Source: Haemophilus haemolyticus
GTDB lineage: Bacteria; Pseudomonadota; Gammaproteobacteria; Enterobacterales; Pasteurellaceae
Assembly (NCBI RefSeq): GCF_003351405.1
Contig: NZ_CP031240.1
Coordinates: forward strand, 62,001 to 126,000
Direction of reading: 5' to 3'
Length of the DNA: 64,000 nucleotides
Position numbers and translations under genes: made by a program. Positions 53,337-64,000 of the stretch are shown here, one piece after another. The notes beneath the pieces are model-generated. The model did no database searches. It saw only the letters and a program-made list of their open reading frames with translations, and was not told the origin of the DNA. Numbering within the stretch: the stretch's first letter is position 1; every line of letters begins with the position of its first letter.

Positions 53337-53604
53337 TACAACCTCAAATGTTTTCAATCACTTTAAGTTTTCACTTCAAAGTGTGGTCAATTTGATGCGT
53401 ATTTTCATTCAACTAAACACTTGATTGCTTTTGTTCAATCAAGATTTTATGCAAAACAGGTTTGCTCTCAGAGTTTCCTTCTCAGTTCCCTCTTTTCACT
53501 TTCCTATTTTGCCTACTCAGACTTTCTCTCGAAAATCTCTTGTTTTCAGCTTGTTTCCAATTTTTTAAAGAACAGTAAGATAATCTAACAAAGTTATCTT
53601 TAAT

Positions 53605-53680
53605 TGGCGTCCCCACGGGGATTCGAACCCCGGTTACCGCCGTGAAAGGGCGATGTCCTAGGCCTCTAGACGATGGGGAC
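53605..53680 (-). tRNA. tRNA-Glu (TTC) in the 16S-23S spacer
   Basis: 76 nt with encoded CCA. Acceptor GTCCCCA/..GGGGACG, anticodon loop CTTTCAC gives TTC, T-loop GGGTTCGAATCCC. Very close to E. coli tRNA-Glu. This is the single-tRNA spacer type. Confidence 0.97.
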
Positions 53681-53803
53681 ATCAATTAAAGATACTCTAT
53701 CTTCTTTTTATCTTTCAACGTTGCTTTCGCTTCGTTTTCACTTGCTCATTTGTCTACAACTATCAGCCAATCTGTGTGAGCACTCGCTGTCTCTCGTCTT
53801 TGG

Positions 53804-55343
<1,540 letters not shown>

Positions 55344-55475
55344 AAGTTCAATCGCTCAATAAACTACTTAGCTATAAATAAAACACTACTTAAAAAGTAA
55401 TTATGAATTTTCAGTTAAGCACCTATTAAGACTTCAAAATTAAAAATATTTTAAAACAAGTCAATCAACAAGTGC

Positions 55476-55516
55476 CCACACAGATTGTCTGATAGATTGT
55501 TAAAGAGCAAAATAAA
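55476..55516 (-). promoter_or_regulatory. rRNA leader antitermination site (boxA-like)
   Basis: TGCTCTTTAACAA on the minus strand starting at the base next to tRNA-Pro, followed by ATCAGACAATCTGTGTGGGCAC, the usual rrn leader sequence. It lies between the tRNA cluster and 16S with no clear promoter around it. Confidence 0.8.
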
Positions 55517-55517
55517 G

Positions 55518-55594
55518 TGGTCGGCGAGATAGGATTTGAACCTACGACCCACTGGTCCCAAACCAGTTGCGCTACCAAGCTGCGCTACTCGCCG
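55518..55594 (-). tRNA. tRNA-Pro (TGG)
   Basis: 77 nt with encoded CCA: acceptor CGGCGAG, anticodon loop GTTTGGGAC gives TGG, T-arm GTTCAAATC. Third of a three-tRNA cluster, directly followed by the rRNA leader. Confidence 0.97.
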
Positions 55595-55615
55595 TCAGAT
55601 CTTATAAAGATAAGA

Positions 55616-55692
55616 TGGGGTGGCTAATGGGATTCGAACCCACGACAACTGGAATCACAATCCAGGGCTCTACCAACTGAGCTATAGCCACC
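55616..55692 (-). tRNA. tRNA-His (GTG)
   Basis: 77 nt including the extra 5' G typical of tRNA-His and an encoded CCA; anticodon loop GATTGTGATT gives GTG. Nearly identical to E. coli tRNA-His. Confidence 0.97.
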
Positions 55693-55717
55693 ATTAAAAG
55701 TTGTTATTGCACTGACC

Positions 55718-55794
<77 letters not shown>

Positions 55795-55818
55795 GTTACT
55801 GCGCCGTTGCGGAGGCGT

Positions 55819-55847
55819 ATATTAATGATTTCATAAAACCTTGTCTA
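55819..55847 (-). promoter_or_regulatory. Stable-RNA promoter of the tRNA-rRNA operon
   Basis: TAGACA (55842-55847), 17-base spacer, TAATAT (55819-55824) on the minus strand, an A/T-rich UP-like stretch just upstream (T8, A5) and a GC-rich discriminator (ACGCCTCCGC) after it, the layout of growth-rate and ppGpp-controlled promoters. Confidence 0.7.
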
Positions 55848-55942
55848 GCACTTTTTGAAAAAAAATGTTTGAGCGATAGTTTTTTATTCAGTTTGTTTAA
55901 AATTCACTATTTTTTCGACTATTTTTACAACTTGGAAAATCA

Positions 55943-58078
55943 TTATATATGTTGAATCATCCAACAATTATGAATTTGTTTATTACGTTCAAAATCTAGC
56001 GGTAAAGTTTTATGCGAAATTTCTACCGCACTTAAACCTAGTTCTTCCAACTCAACTAAATTCATTTTGAATCCACGCTTATTATTCGAAAAAACAATTG
56101 TGCCATTATTCGACAAAACTCGTTTTAAATTGCTCATCAATTTCACATGATCTCGTTGAACATCCCAACTCTCTTCCATACGTTTAGAATTTGAAAACGT
56201 CGGTGGATCCACAAATATCAAATCAAATTGACGATCACATTTTTCTAACCATTGAAGGCAATCTGCTTGAATTAATTTATGTTGTTTACCTTCAATATCA
56301 TTCAAAATAAGATTTTGCTCCGCCCAATTAAGATAAGTATTGGACATATCAACGGTCGTTGTCGATTTAGCGCCACCAAGTGCCGCATGAACAGTGGCAG
56401 AACCAGTATAAGCAAATAAGTTCAAGAAATCTTTACCTTTTGCCAATTCACCAATCATTTTTCTTGTTAAACGGTGATCTAAGAATAATCCAGTGTCTAA
56501 ATAATCTGTCAAATTTACCCAAAGTTGCGCGCCATATTCATTCACATAAAAGTATTCACCTTTATTGGCTAATTTCTCATATTGGTTAGTACCTTTTTGT
56601 TTCTGACGAACTTTGAGGATCAACTTGTTTGTTTCGACACCCGTAACGTGCAAAGTTGCAGTAACCGCATCTAATAAACGTTGACGCGCTTTATTTTCAT
56701 CAATATTTTTCGGAGCTGCATATTCTTGCACAACAATGTAATCAGCATAACGATCGACGGCTAAATTATATTCAGGCAAATCGGCATCATATAAACGATA
56801 AGCGTCTAATCCTTGTTGCTTTGCCCATTTACTAATTTTCTTAATATTTTTTTGTAATCGATTAGCAAAATCGGTTGCCACCTCCGAAGTGCGGTTAAAT
56901 TCCAGTTCATTTTTAGCTGTAATTTCGTCAGATTTTCGTTCTGAAACCTGATAATTCTTCTGCACACAATCTAGTGGGCCATTTTTTGCTTTAAACTGTC
57001 GGCTGGCACGCATTCTCAAACAATCAAGCAATGTGGATTCACTACTAAAAACAGAAACATTCCAACCGCAAAATTCTTTTTTAAGTCTCTGCCCAAATAC
57101 AGAATAGAGCGCGATTAAAGCTGGTGTTGTTCCTAAACGTTCCCCATAAGGTGGATTACAGATAACCGTACCGATTTCATTTAAACGAGGATTTTTCAAC
57201 GCTGCAACATCACCTTGTTGCCATTTAATTAAATGTGAAACGCCTGCATTTTGTGCATTCTTCTTCGCCTTTTTTAATACACGGTGATCAAGGTCAAATC
57301 CATAAAAGTGCGGTTGAAGTTCACTTTGTTTTTCTTCTGCTAATTCAATCGCTTCATTTTTTACTTTTTCCCAAGCCGATTGATTATGCGCTTTCCAAAA
57401 ATCAAATCCCCAATGTAAACGATAAAGTTGCGGTGCAATTTTGGCTTCTATTTGTGCCGCTTCAATTAAAAGCGTGCCAGAACCACACATTGGATCTACT
57501 AATGGAGAACCCGCTTGCCAACCTGAACGCATAACAATCGCCACCGCTAGAGTTTCGCGTAAAGGCGCTTGACCTGCATCTTCACGATAGCCTCTCAAAT
57601 GTAATGCTTCTCCACTTAAATCTAAAGAAATCACTAAATTTTCACGGTTCAAATAAGCATGGATACGCACGTCTGGATGAATTTTATCTACATCAGGGCG
57701 AGTTTTACCTTGACGTTCAAAGTAATCGACAATTCCATCTTTAACGCGCATCGCACCAAATTGAGTATGACGAATTTCTTGGTTGGTTCCATTAAAATCG
57801 ACAAAGAAGGTAACTCGTTCATCAAATTGCGCTAACCAATTAAAGCCTGAAACAGCTGCATAAAGATCCAAATCACTGTAAATTTTGGTTTCAATCAAAG
57901 GAAATAAAATACGTGAAGCAAGGCGTGACCAAAGCAAAGTGCGGTATAAAGTTTCGTCATCAGCTTGATAATGAACGCCACCTTGAACCACTTTTGCCTC
58001 TTGCGCACCAAGTTCAGTGAGTTCAACTTTTAATAATTCTTCAAAGCCACGAGAAGTCGTTGCAAATAATTGTTTCAT
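55943..58078 (-). CDS. rlmL: Bifunctional 23S rRNA methyltransferase RlmKL
   Basis: 711-residue two-domain methylase making m2G2445 and m7G2069. N-terminal THUMP domain (about 45-155), the RlmL methylase with [16 protein letters not shown] and catalytic NPPYGERLG, then the RlmK half with [16 protein letters not shown] and [12 protein letters not shown]. coli RlmL has 702 residues. Start ATG at 58078, ending 125 bases from the stable-RNA promoter, thus placed upstream of the rRNA operon it modifies. Confidence 0.95.
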   Translation of the reverse strand: MKQLFATTSRGFEELLKVELTELGAQEAKVVQGGVHYQADDETLYRTLLWSRLASRILFPLIETKIYSDLDLYAAVSGFNWLAQFDERVTFFVDFNGTNQEIRHTQFGAMRVKDGIVDYFERQGKTRPDVDKIHPDVRIHAYLNRENLVISLDLSGEALHLRGYREDAGQAPLRETLAVAIVMRSGWQAGSPLVDPMCGSGTLLIEAAQIEAKIAPQLYRLHWGFDFWKAHNQSAWEKVKNEAIELAEEKQSELQPHFYGFDLDHRVLKKAKKNAQNAGVSHLIKWQQGDVAALKNPRLNEIGTVICNPPYGERLGTTPALIALYSVFGQRLKKEFCGWNVSVFSSESTLLDCLRMRASRQFKAKNGPLDCVQKNYQVSERKSDEITAKNELEFNRTSEVATDFANRLQKNIKKISKWAKQQGLDAYRLYDADLPEYNLAVDRYADYIVVQEYAAPKNIDENKARQRLLDAVTATLHVTGVETNKLILKVRQKQKGTNQYEKLANKGEYFYVNEYGAQLWVNLTDYLDTGLFLDHRLTRKMIGELAKGKDFLNLFAYTGSATVHAALGGAKSTTTVDMSNTYLNWAEQNLILNDIEGKQHKLIQADCLQWLEKCDRQFDLIFVDPPTFSNSKRMEESWDVQRDHVKLMSNLKRVLSNNGTIVFSNNKRGFKMNLVELEELGLSAVEISHKTLPLDFERNKQIHNCWMIQHI

Positions 58079-58170
58079 TTAGGTACCGGTTTTGAAAATT
58101 TTGAGGGATTATAGCATAGAAAAAGATGATCTAACTGAGATCATCATAGCGAGTTAAACTGTAAAAAGAA

Positions 58171-58199
58171 AAGCCCTGATTTTCTTAAATCAGGGCTTT
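58171..58199 (-). terminator. Terminator after tRNA-fMet
   Basis: AAAGCCCTGATTT / AAATCAGGGCTTT with a four-base loop and T-rich tail on the minus strand. Confidence 0.9.
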
Positions 58200-58208
58200 A
58201 GAATTTGT

Positions 58209-58285
58209 TGGTTGCGGGGGCCGGATTTGAACCGACGGCCTTCGGGTTATGAGCCCGACGAGCTACCAAGCTGCTCCACCCCGCG
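58209..58285 (-). tRNA. Initiator tRNA-fMet (CAT)
   Basis: 77 nt with encoded CCA. The 5' C is unpaired with the opposite A, the initiator hallmark; the anticodon stem has the three G-C pairs (GGG CTCATAA CCC). Single gene with its own promoter and terminator. Confidence 0.96.
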
Positions 58286-58298
58286 TCTGATGTGGTGC

Positions 58299-58326
58299 AC
58301 TATACGCTATTAATATTTTTTTGCAA
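58299..58326 (-). promoter_or_regulatory. tRNA-fMet promoter
   Basis: TTGCAA (58321-58326), 16-base spacer, TATAGT (58299-58304), 13 bases before the mature tRNA 5' end, with a GC-containing discriminator. Confidence 0.65.
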
Positions 58327-58470
58327 GAATTAAACAAAAGTTTATGTTTCATTTGTTAATAAAATGTTCAATGTGAGTTTTTATTAATCAGCTTGACTAA
58401 ATAACACTGGTCGTTTTGAAGGATTTTTGATAGCGTATGCAGCCTTATTTAAGCTTATTTAGGATTAAAA

Positions 58471-59583
58471 ATGTCAGTTCGAAAATTTTTCTCATTAAAA
58501 ACATTTTCTATTGCAGTGACAACCGCACTTTTAGTTGCCTGTGGTTCTTCTAATACAACAAAAACTCAAATTCCCACCACGTCAAACGGCAGCGATCCTC
58601 AACAATTTGGTGCGAAATATTCTGGTCGTAATTATCAACAAGCTGTGTTTATGCCAGTTTCTCAAGTTGAAAACCAAAGTGCGGTCATTAATCAGGGCGA
58701 TTTTTTAACACAACTTTCTAATGTACAAAGTTATTCAAGCAAACTATCTGATCGTTTCTATGGCAACTATGAAAAAATTACGAATTGGGTACTTTCTGGC
58801 GCCAATGTCAGTGAGCTTTCTAAATTTGGCATTCACCCGCAAATTATGCGTGGGTTCGATGGATATCAAAATGTTTTGATGACAGGCTACTACTCTCCAG
58901 TTCTTCATGCACGCCGTTCACCGCAAGGTCAATTCCAAAATCCAATTTATCGTATGCCAGCAAATAAACGTTTTAGCCGTGCGCAAATCTATGCCGGTGC
59001 ATTAGCGGGTCAAGGATTAGAATTAGCGTATAGTGATTCCATGTTAGAGAACTTTTTACTTGGGGTACAAGGCAGTGGTTATGTAGATTTTGGTGATGGT
59101 AATCTTAATTACTTCGCTTATGCAGGACAAAATGGCTTTCCTTACACCGCCGTTGGCCGTTTATTAGTTGAAGATGGCGAAGTACCAAAAGAGAAAATGT
59201 CTATCCAAGCAATTCGTGAATGGGGCAACCGTAATCCCTCTCGCGTACAAAGTTTGTTAGAACGTAATTCTTCTTATGTATTCTTCAAAAATGATCCAAG
59301 TGGCAAAGTGAAAGGCTCTGCGGGAGTCCCTCTTGTACCAATGGCTTCTGTGGCATCAGATCGTAGCGTTGTACCATCTGGTACTGTTCTTTTAGTCGAA
59401 GTGCCTGACATTGATAATAACGGAAACTGGCTTGGCACACACAAATTGCATTTAATGGTTGCTCTTGATGTGGGCGGTGCGGTGAAAGGCCACCACTTTG
59501 ACTTATATCGTGGCATTGGTGATCAAGCGGGTCATATTGCAGGATTATCAAAACACTATGGCCGAGTATGGGTGTTACAATAA
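58471..59583 (+). CDS. mltA: Membrane-bound lytic transglycosylase A
   Basis: 370-residue outer-membrane lipoprotein that cleaves peptidoglycan to 1,6-anhydromuropeptides. Lipobox LVACGSS near residue 24; MltA domain with GYYSPVLHARRSPQGQFQNPIY and the C-terminal 3D domain (RSVVPSGTVLLVEVP, ALDVGGAVKGHHFDLYRG with the catalytic Asp). ATG at 58471 follows TTAGGAT. Its stop overlaps the tcdA start. Confidence 0.94.
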   Translation: MSVRKFFSLKTFSIAVTTALLVACGSSNTTKTQIPTTSNGSDPQQFGAKYSGRNYQQAVFMPVSQVENQSAVINQGDFLTQLSNVQSYSSKLSDRFYGNYEKITNWVLSGANVSELSKFGIHPQIMRGFDGYQNVLMTGYYSPVLHARRSPQGQFQNPIYRMPANKRFSRAQIYAGALAGQGLELAYSDSMLENFLLGVQGSGYVDFGDGNLNYFAYAGQNGFPYTAVGRLLVEDGEVPKEKMSIQAIREWGNRNPSRVQSLLERNSSYVFFKNDPSGKVKGSAGVPLVPMASVASDRSVVPSGTVLLVEVPDIDNNGNWLGTHKLHLMVALDVGGAVKGHHFDLYRGIGDQAGHIAGLSKHYGRVWVLQ

Positions 59584-60353
59584 TGGCGCCAGTGGACAAT
59601 TATGAACAGCGATTTGGCGGTATTGGTCGACTTTATACACCTGATGGACTCGCGCGCTTACGCCAAGCCCATATTTGCGTAATAGGCATTGGTGGCGTGG
59701 GTTCTTGGGTCGTAGAGGCCTTAGCACGTTCAGGCGTTGGTGAGCTCACATTAATTGATATGGATGATATTTGCGTCACGAATATCAATCGCCAACTTCC
59801 TGCGATGAGCGGCACAATCGGCAAACTAAAAACTGAAGTGATGTCAGAGCGAGTAAAATTAATTAACCCAGAATGTACCGTCAATATTATTGATGATTTT
59901 ATCTCGCCAGAGAATCAATCAGATTACCTCAATCAAGGCTATGACTATGTCATTGATGCCATTGACAATGTGAAAACTAAAGCCTCTCTGATTGCTTATT
60001 GTAAACGTAACAAAATTAATGTGATTACTATTGGTGGTGCTGGCGGTCAAACTGATCCAACCCAAATTCAAATTACCGATCTCAGTAAAACCATTCAAGA
60101 TCCGCTCCTTGCCAAAGTGCGGTCAGTTTTACGCAAGGATTACAATTTTAGCCAAAACCCAAAGCGTAAATTTAGTATCGACGCGGTATTTTCAACACAA
60201 CCTCTAATATTCCCACAAATGACAGAAGGTTGTTCTATTTCTGCCACAATGAATTGCGCAAATGGGTTTGGTGCAGCCACGATGATTACAGCAACCTTTG
60301 GTTTTTTTGCGGTTTCTCGTGTAATAGATAAATTACTAAAGAAAAAATCTTAA
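59583..60353 (+). CDS. tcdA: tRNA threonylcarbamoyladenosine dehydratase
   Basis: 256-residue E1-like enzyme converting t6A37 to its cyclic form in ANN-decoding tRNAs. Adenylation motifs: GIGGVGSWVVEALARSGVG, DMDDICVTNINRQ, and the YVIDAIDNVKTKASLI segment. ATG at 59583 overlaps the mltA stop (TAATG); an ATG five codons earlier would start inside mltA. E. coli TcdA (CsdL) has 268 residues. Confidence 0.93.
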   Translation: MAPVDNYEQRFGGIGRLYTPDGLARLRQAHICVIGIGGVGSWVVEALARSGVGELTLIDMDDICVTNINRQLPAMSGTIGKLKTEVMSERVKLINPECTVNIIDDFISPENQSDYLNQGYDYVIDAIDNVKTKASLIAYCKRNKINVITIGGAGGQTDPTQIQITDLSKTIQDPLLAKVRSVLRKDYNFSQNPKRKFSIDAVFSTQPLIFPQMTEGCSISATMNCANGFGAATMITATFGFFAVSRVIDKLLKKKS

Positions 60354-60363
60354 TCACCTTTTG

Positions 60364-60398
60364 AAAATGCACATTGACCATAAATGTGCATTTTTTAT
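60364..60398 (+). terminator. Terminator after tcdA
   Basis: AAAATGCACATT / AATGTGCATTTTTT, a perfect stem with T6. Confidence 0.9.
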
Positions 60399-60458
60399 CG
60401 AATGAAACCTATTTACTTTGAAAATGAAAAATTTTCCCTCGTGCTCCCTACAAAATCG

Positions 60459-60486
60459 TTGCAATTTATATAAAAAGGCGTACTCT
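60459..60486 (+). promoter_or_regulatory. Probable znuA promoter
   Basis: TTGCAA, 16-base spacer, TACTCT, about 40 bases before the znuA ATG. I see no confident Zur operator. Confidence 0.45.
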
Positions 60487-60524
60487 CTTTGAGAATTATT
60501 ACTAACAAGTAAGGAAACAGAAAT

Positions 60525-61553
60525 ATGAAAAAACTTTTAAAAATTAGCGCCATTTCTGCTGCACTTTTAAGTGCGCCAATGATGGCGAATGCCGACGTAT
60601 TGGCATCAGTAAAACCTTTAGGCTTTATTGTTTCATCTATTGCAGATGGCGTAACTGGTACACAAGTCCTTGTTCCTGCTGGAGCCTCTCCGCATGATTA
60701 CAACTTGAAATTATCTGATATTCAAAAAGTAAAATCTGCCGATTTAGTTGTATGGATTGGTGAGGATGTTGATTCATTTTTAGACAAACCAATTAGCCAA
60801 ATTGAACGTAAAAAAGTGATTACCATTGCAGATCTTGCTGATGTAGAACCTTTATTAAGTAAAGCTCACCATGAGCATTTCCATGAAGATGGCGATCACG
60901 ATCATAAACATGAACATGAGCACAAACACGAACATAAACACGATCACGAACATGAACACGGCCATGATCATAAGCACGAGCACGAACATCACGACCACGA
61001 CCATGACCACGATCACCATGATCATGACGAAGGTTTAACAACAAACTGGCACGTTTGGTATTCTCCAGCGATCAGCAAAATTGTTGCACAAAAAGTAGCG
61101 GATAAATTAACTGCACAATTCCCAGATAAAAAAGATTTAATTGCACAAAATCTTTCAGATTTTAACCGCACTTTGGCAGAACAAAGTGAAAAAATTACGG
61201 AACAACTTGCGAATGTTAAAGATAAAGGTTTCTACGTTTTCCACGATGCTTATGGTTATTTCAACGATGCTTATGGTTTAAAACAAACGGGTTACTTCAC
61301 CATCAATCCATTAGTTGCACCAGGTGCAAAAACTTTAGCGCACATTAAAGAAGAAATCGCAGAACATAAAGTAAATTGCTTATTCGCAGAACCACAATTT
61401 ACGCCAAAAGTGATTGAATCTTTAGCTCAAAATACTAAAGTCAATGTAGGACAACTCGACCCAATTGGCGATAAAGTCACTTTAGGAAAAAATTCTTATG
61501 CAACATTCTTACAATCTACCGCAGATAGTTACATGGAATGTTTAGCTAAATAA
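60525..61553 (+). CDS. znuA: Zinc ABC transporter binding protein ZnuA, His-rich
   Basis: 342-residue periplasmic zinc-binding protein. Sec signal (ending MMANA), conserved His57 in GASPHDYN, then a long His/Asp/Glu loop (about 115-168, HDHKHEHEHKHEHKHD and similar) followed by NWHVWYS with the second ligand His and FHDAYGYF with the third. The loop is thought to gather zinc for the transporter. znuB and znuC are not adjacent. AAGGAAACA precedes the ATG. Confidence 0.95.
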   Translation: MKKLLKISAISAALLSAPMMANADVLASVKPLGFIVSSIADGVTGTQVLVPAGASPHDYNLKLSDIQKVKSADLVVWIGEDVDSFLDKPISQIERKKVITIADLADVEPLLSKAHHEHFHEDGDHDHKHEHEHKHEHKHDHEHEHGHDHKHEHEHHDHDHDHDHHDHDEGLTTNWHVWYSPAISKIVAQKVADKLTAQFPDKKDLIAQNLSDFNRTLAEQSEKITEQLANVKDKGFYVFHDAYGYFNDAYGLKQTGYFTINPLVAPGAKTLAHIKEEIAEHKVNCLFAEPQFTPKVIESLAQNTKVNVGQLDPIGDKVTLGKNSYATFLQSTADSYMECLAK

Positions 61554-61567
61554 ACCTTTCTAAAAAC

Positions 61568-61598
61568 AATGACCGCACATAAAAGTGCGGTCATTTTC
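61568..61598. terminator. Paired-USS terminator after znuA
   Basis: AATGACCGCAC / GTGCGGTCATT with a short AT loop and flanking T run; faces both znuA and the convergent membrane-protein gene. Confidence 0.85.
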
Positions 61599-61602
61599 TT
61601 TT

Positions 61603-62109
61603 CTAAATTTGATATTTTGTTTTATCTCCAATATCAAAATGCAAAGGCATTCGCCATTTTTGTATCGCTAAAACTAAAAGTAATACGCCAGAAATAATAG
61701 AAAAAATACGTAATGCGATAAGATTATTTAACACCCATGAAAACCACAAGCAAGCCACAAATATCGGCTGTAAATTTAGCAGAGGCACGCGGAAACAAAA
61801 ATATTCTTTAAAACACAAACTACCTAAAGTAAGTAACGCACCGCCAAGGGCCAAAGCGGGATAATGATTAATATAAAACAGTAATCCTATCCACGTAGAA
61901 AATTGAAACAGCAATCGGAAGGATTTGAGATAAATATGTAATGAAGAGGCACAGCAAGTTGCCGCAATTAATATAAATGTAAGCGATAAATCTGGATACC
62001 AACTCATAGCAAGAATAGCAAACGCCGCTATCACAAAGCCAGAGCGATAAATAATGACGGTCAGATTATCTAAAAAATCCATCGGTGATTTAATATGTGG
62101 ATCAGCCAT
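61603..62109 (-). CDS. Integral membrane protein of unknown function
   Basis: 168-residue protein with about five or six hydrophobic segments (SGFVIAAFAILAMSW, LSLTFILIAATCCAS, TWIGLLFYI, and so on) separated by short polar turns. The N-terminal tail is cytoplasmic-looking and charged. I do not recognise a characterised family. Start is the ATG at 62109 with AAAGGAATC upstream. It lies alone between znuA and mpl. Confidence 0.78.
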   Translation of the reverse strand: MADPHIKSPMDFLDNLTVIIYRSGFVIAAFAILAMSWYPDLSLTFILIAATCCASSLHIYLKSFRLLFQFSTWIGLLFYINHYPALALGGALLTLGSLCFKEYFCFRVPLLNLQPIFVACLWFSWVLNNLIALRIFSIISGVLLLVLAIQKWRMPLHFDIGDKTKYQI

Positions 62110-62168
62110 TCTACAAAGATTCCTTTTATAAATTACAAATTAAAAATAAATGTTACGTCAACTCAATA

Positions 62169-62215
62169 AAAAGTGCGGTTAACCTAAAAACATTTTCTAA
62201 ATTAACCGCACTTTG
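62169..62215. terminator. Paired-USS terminator after mpl
   Basis: AAAGTGCGGTTAA / TTAACCGCACTTT, both uptake cores perfect, separated by an AT-rich loop of about 19 bases. Confidence 0.85.
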
Positions 62216-62216
62216 A

Positions 62217-63578
62217 TTATTTCTGTTTAAGCTTATCAAGAATTTTTTGATGAATGCCACCAAAACTGCCGTTAGACATCACCAAAATGTGATCTGTAGG
62301 TTGGGCCTCAGCGACAATCATATCGACTAATCGATCTAAATTTGCATTCCAATAGGCAGGTTGTACACATTGGTTTGCAATATCTGCCACTTCCCAAGGA
62401 AGATGTTCTGGTTGAAGCATAAACACTTCATCAGCTCGGCCTAGTGCAGGCGCAATTTCATCTTTATGAACACCCATTTTCATTGTGTTAGAACGAGGTT
62501 CAAGCACTGCAAGAATTCGCACTCCACCACCCACTTTATCTCGTAAAGCAGTTAGCGTAGCAAGAATAGCTTCTGGATGATGAGCAAAATCATCATAAAC
62601 GGTGATGCCATTAACTTCACCTTTTACTTCTAAACGACGTTTAGCATTTACAAAAGATCCTAATGTTTTACACGCATCTTCAATAGACACACCCGCATGA
62701 TGAGCAGCTGCGATTGCCATTAAAGCATTATGCATATTATGTTGTCCCACTACATTCCATTTTACTTCTGCCACTTTTTCACCATGATGGAAAACCGCAA
62801 AATGTGAGGCATCATTTGTAATACGCTCAGCAAACCACTCACTATCTTTGTCTAAAAATTGTTGCTGCGACCAACATCCCAATGCCAGAGTTTCTTTTGC
62901 ACTTTGTTCACTCGCCGAACTTAATACCAAGCCACTTGCCGGAATAGTTCGAATCATATGATGAAATTGGCGTTGGATCGCTTTAAGATCATCAAAAATA
63001 TCTGCATGATCAAAACTAATGTTATTTACGATAAGTGTACGCGGATTATAATGAACAAATTTCGAACGTTTATCAAAAAAAGCCGTATCATATTCATCAG
63101 CCTCAATAACAAAATAAGGGCTGTCTCCTAAACGAGCTGAAATACCAAAATTACCGGCAATTCCACCGATTAAAAAGCCTGGTTTTAAGCCATTTTGTTC
63201 TAAGATCCACGTTAGCATGCCTGTTGTGGTTGTCTTTCCATGAGTACCAGAAACTGCCAATACCCAACGATCGCGTAATAAATGATCATGTAACCATTGA
63301 GGACCAGATGTGTACTTCAAATTATTTTCCAACACATATTCTACGCAAGGATTACCGCGTTTCATCGCATTACCAATGATTACCATGTCAGGCGCAGGTT
63401 GTAATTGTGCCACATCATAATTTGGAATAATCTGGATGCCTTGCTCTTCTAAAAAAGTGCTCATTGGAGGGTAAACATTAGTATCGGACCCCGTCACGTG
63501 ATAGCCCATTTGTTTCGCAATCATCGCCACGCCGCCCATAAATGTGCCACAAATACCTAAGATATGAATATGTTTCAT
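62217..63578 (-). CDS. mpl: UDP-MurNAc:tripeptide ligase Mpl
   Basis: 453-residue Mur-family ligase that rejoins recycled L-Ala-gamma-D-Glu-mDAP to UDP-MurNAc. Motifs: N-terminal HILGICGTFMGGVAMIAKQMG, ATP loop VSGTHGKTTTTGML, EADEYDTAFFD, and DDFAHHPEAILATL. Together with nagK, mepA and mltA it forms a scattered peptidoglycan recycling set in the window. Confidence 0.95.
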   Translation of the reverse strand: MKHIHILGICGTFMGGVAMIAKQMGYHVTGSDTNVYPPMSTFLEEQGIQIIPNYDVAQLQPAPDMVIIGNAMKRGNPCVEYVLENNLKYTSGPQWLHDHLLRDRWVLAVSGTHGKTTTTGMLTWILEQNGLKPGFLIGGIAGNFGISARLGDSPYFVIEADEYDTAFFDKRSKFVHYNPRTLIVNNISFDHADIFDDLKAIQRQFHHMIRTIPASGLVLSSASEQSAKETLALGCWSQQQFLDKDSEWFAERITNDASHFAVFHHGEKVAEVKWNVVGQHNMHNALMAIAAAHHAGVSIEDACKTLGSFVNAKRRLEVKGEVNGITVYDDFAHHPEAILATLTALRDKVGGGVRILAVLEPRSNTMKMGVHKDEIAPALGRADEVFMLQPEHLPWEVADIANQCVQPAYWNANLDRLVDMIVAEAQPTDHILVMSNGSFGGIHQKILDKLKQK

Positions 63579-63670
63579 TGTACTTCTCTACTTATCAAGG
63601 AAAATGAAAAGTATAATAAAACAACTTTTATGAACTTTCAAAATAAAAGACTGTCGTAAAGGCTCGCATA

Positions 63671-63690
63671 GGCTATAATTGAGCCCTTGA
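63671..63690 (+). promoter_or_regulatory. Probable promoter of the last lipoprotein gene
   Basis: Perfect TATAAT at 63674-63679 with a poor -35; flanked by GGCTC and GAGCC half-sites (63661 and 63681) that could be an operator. Confidence 0.45.
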
Positions 63691-63736
63691 AAAACGAGTA
63701 CAACTCAACTAACAAAATATAATGAAGGAATTTACA

Positions 63737-64000
63737 ATGAAATTTAATAAATCTTTTCTCTTTGCAAGTATCATCGCAGCTTCAATTGCATTAACAGCTT
63801 GTAACGATAAAGAAGAAAAAGTAGCAGAAAAACCCGCAGCAGCAACAACAGAAGTTACACAACCAGCTCAACAGGCAGTGCAGCAAGCAAAACAAGTCCA
63901 ACAAACCATGCAACAAACTGTACAACAACCTCAAGTGAAAACCGATGATTTAGTCACTCAAGCAAATGCAGAGTTTCTAAAAGTTGCGAATGTAAAAGTA
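63737..64000 (+). CDS. Glutamine-rich lipoprotein (5' part)
   Basis: The gene runs off the right edge; 88 residues are visible. A lipoprotein signal with lipobox LTAC (Cys22) is followed by a charged NDKEEK stretch and a Gln/Val/Ala-rich segment (QQAVQQAKQVQQTMQQTVQQPQ) that looks like a flexible linker. AAGGAATTT lies just before the ATG. The opening resembles that of the ABC binding lipoprotein at 323 only in the CNDKE part. Function unknown. Confidence 0.85.
   Translation, partial: MKFNKSFLFASIIAASIALTACNDKEEKVAEKPAAATTEVTQPAQQAVQQAKQVQQTMQQTVQQPQVKTDDLVTQANAEFLKVANVKV

Overview
The window is a chromosome segment of a Haemophilus species of the H. influenzae / H. haemolyticus group. Support: the DNA uptake signal core AAGTGCGGT (or ACCGCACTT) recurs in and between genes throughout, often as inverted pairs acting as terminators; GC is low; the proteins are clearly Pasteurellaceae-like; and ArcB is a short, PAS-less form. 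The hemophilin locus points toward H. haemolyticus, where that hemophore was described, but does not prove it. Compared with the H. influenzae Rd order as I remember it, the window is several Rd-like blocks joined in a different arrangement.

Layout. 1-1.2 kb: end of an amino-acid ABC transporter (ATPase plus lipoprotein binding protein). 1.2-1.8 kb: a 47-residue lipoprotein and a candidate small RNA, both too short for ordinary gene calling. 1.8-5.5 kb: NIF3-family protein, ffh and a CorB/YfjD-type membrane protein. 5.6-11.3 kb: an accessory heme-acquisition operon of TonB-dependent receptor, secreted hemophilin and Slam-type exporter, with two Fur-box-like sites. 11.5-15.4 kb: the split ThrE-like exporter yjjP/yjjB, a YdcH-like protein, a Wzz-like protein and serS. 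15.4-19.2 kb: selD (itself a selenoprotein, with an in-frame UGA and a SECIS hairpin), msbB/lpxM, a TauE-family protein and mepA. 19.3-25.7 kb: aroC, mscK, menE, seqA. 25.8-27.7 kb: ybfF, fldA, fur. 27.8-34.6 kb: gdhA, tatCBA, an AGCS symporter, nagK and pgpB. 34.6-39.7 kb: ribA, a 23-residue lipoprotein in a structured spacer, an OppA-like lipoprotein, a DUF454 protein and prlC.

39.9-47.4 kb is a type I restriction-modification locus, hsdM-hsdS-[ABC ATPase]-hsdR. HsdS has three in-frame 12-bp repeats (LTSE units) between its two recognition domains, as in type IC systems where copy number sets the spacer length of the DNA target. The gene between hsdS and hsdR has PrrC/RloC-like ATPase motifs and a C-terminal Arg-x3-Glu...His pattern, so it may be a tRNA anticodon nuclease guarding the restriction system. 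47.4-50 kb: arcB and a uracil-DNA-glycosylase-family protein.

50.1-55.8 kb is a minus-strand stable-RNA operon. tRNA-Arg(CCG), tRNA-His(GTG) and tRNA-Pro(TGG) lie immediately upstream of 16S, tRNA-Glu(TTC), 23S and 5S. The only strong promoter I see is ahead of tRNA-Arg, and a boxA sits just after tRNA-Pro, which suggests one composite transcript. 55.9-64 kb: rlmL, initiator tRNA-fMet, mltA-tcdA, znuA, a membrane protein of unknown function, mpl, and the start of a glutamine-rich lipoprotein cut by the window end.

The most interesting items are the hemophilin-Slam-receptor operon, the PrrC-like gene in the hsd locus with its repeat-bearing HsdS, the UGA-containing selD, the two short structured loci (small RNA near 1.7 kb and mini-lipoprotein near 35.4 kb), and the tRNA-rRNA composite operon. 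All coordinates were read by eye; no similarity search was run.
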